Part shown: positions 6,264-6,389 of the stretch, piece by piece
How the letters are laid out: every line of letters begins with the position of its first letter
Position numbering within the stretch: position 1 is the first letter of the stretch
Origin: Deltaproteobacteria bacterium
GTDB taxonomy: Bacteria > Desulfobacterota > Desulfarculia > Adiutricales > JAGVGV01
Length of the DNA: 6,389 nucleotides
Reading direction: 5' to 3'
NCBI GenBank assembly: GCA_020056895.1
Contig: JAGVGV010000116.1
Coordinates: 1 to 6,389 of the forward strand
Notes under the pieces: generated by a model
What the model was told of the DNA's origin: nothing
The model's database searches: none
The model's input: only the letters and a program-made list of their open reading frames with translations
Position numbers and translations under genes: made by a program

Positions 6264-6343
6264 ACCCAGACAGGAAGAAAGAAATGGGGGAGGTGTTGAT
6301 AACGATGGGGCTTCCCATGGATAACGCCTTTCGCGGATGACGG

Positions 6344-6364
6344 AAAAAACAGGGCATGGCCCTG
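6344..6364 (-). terminator. Intrinsic terminator of a probable convergent gene beyond the window
   Basis: Read on the minus strand, the first palindrome of repeat copy 3 forms a six-pair GC-rich stem (CAGGGC with GCCCTG, loop CAT) immediately followed by TTTTTT (6344-6349). This is the intrinsic-terminator layout and implies a minus-strand gene to the right of the window, convergent with the phosphatase. The three-base loop is tight, so strength is uncertain. Confidence 0.45.
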
Positions 6365-6388
6365 GTCGGCAGGGCCGACGGCCAACAC
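6350..6388 (+). repeat. Double-hairpin repeat, copy 3 (at the window edge)
   Basis: This 39-bp copy has both palindromes perfect and abutting: CAGGGC-ATG-GCCCTG (6350-6364) and GTCGGC-AGG-GCCGAC (6365-6379), then the tail GGCCAACAC (6380-6388). The array may continue past the edge. An 86-bp unique stretch (6264-6349) separates it from copy 2. Confidence 0.72.
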
Positions 6389-6389
6389 G

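Noticed and set aside
5987..6388. A minus-strand frame from the right edge through the repeats into the phosphatase
   Set aside because: Its repeated GHALVLAVGPAD-like words come from translating the double-hairpin repeat, and the rest is antisense to the phosphatase.
6208..6389. A CRISPR array
   Set aside because: The units are hairpins that abut or are separated by 86 bp of unique sequence, not evenly spaced by short spacers, and there are no cas genes.

Overview
The window comes from a GC-rich bacterium. A CHASE2 receptor Ser/Thr kinase with a TPR linker, paired with a PP2C phosphatase, together with palindromic repeats between genes, suggests Desulfobacterota or a related 'deltaproteobacterial' lineage. 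That placement is inferred from gene content and style. No rRNA, tRNA, transposase or CRISPR array is visible.

Left half (1-2400, minus strand). A complete MocR-type regulator (GntR winged helix fused to an aminotransferase fold, 717-2267) is followed in the same direction by an unrecognised 77-aa gene (373-606) and by the N-terminal 90 codons of an EamA/DMT-type membrane transporter that runs off the left edge (1-272). The gaps of about 100 bp hold hairpins. Upstream of the regulator is an AT-rich control region (2281-2380) with a consensus -35 box and several copies of a TCAATWT word in direct and inverted arrangement, a good candidate operator. It is bounded by a minus-strand terminator-like hairpin (2380-2400).

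Middle and right (2575-6200, plus strand). A plausible promoter (2575-2604) precedes a membrane-anchored kinase: TM helix, extracytoplasmic CHASE2 sensor, three TM helices, TPR-like linker and C-terminal Hanks-type kinase. The reading frame is broken by one base in the activation segment, near 4918-4920. The first frame continues to 5040 with unrelated residues, and the rest of the kinase C-lobe lies in the -1 frame up to 5261. Adding one T restores a continuous 851-aa kinase. Next, with a strong ribosome binding site, comes a complete PP2C phosphatase (5388-6200). The two genes look like a writer/eraser pair for Ser/Thr phosphorylation controlled by an extracytoplasmic signal.

Right end (6201-6389). 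A repeat made of two abutting hairpins and a fixed tail occurs as one full copy, one partial copy and one copy cut by the window edge. The last copy, read on the minus strand, is followed by six T and has the form of an intrinsic terminator, which suggests a convergent gene beyond the window.

The most notable points are the single-base break in the kinase, the double-hairpin repeat family with a copy apparently serving as a terminator, and the multi-site operator of the MocR regulator. I see no clearly new biological system; the kinase/phosphatase pair is a recognisable type.
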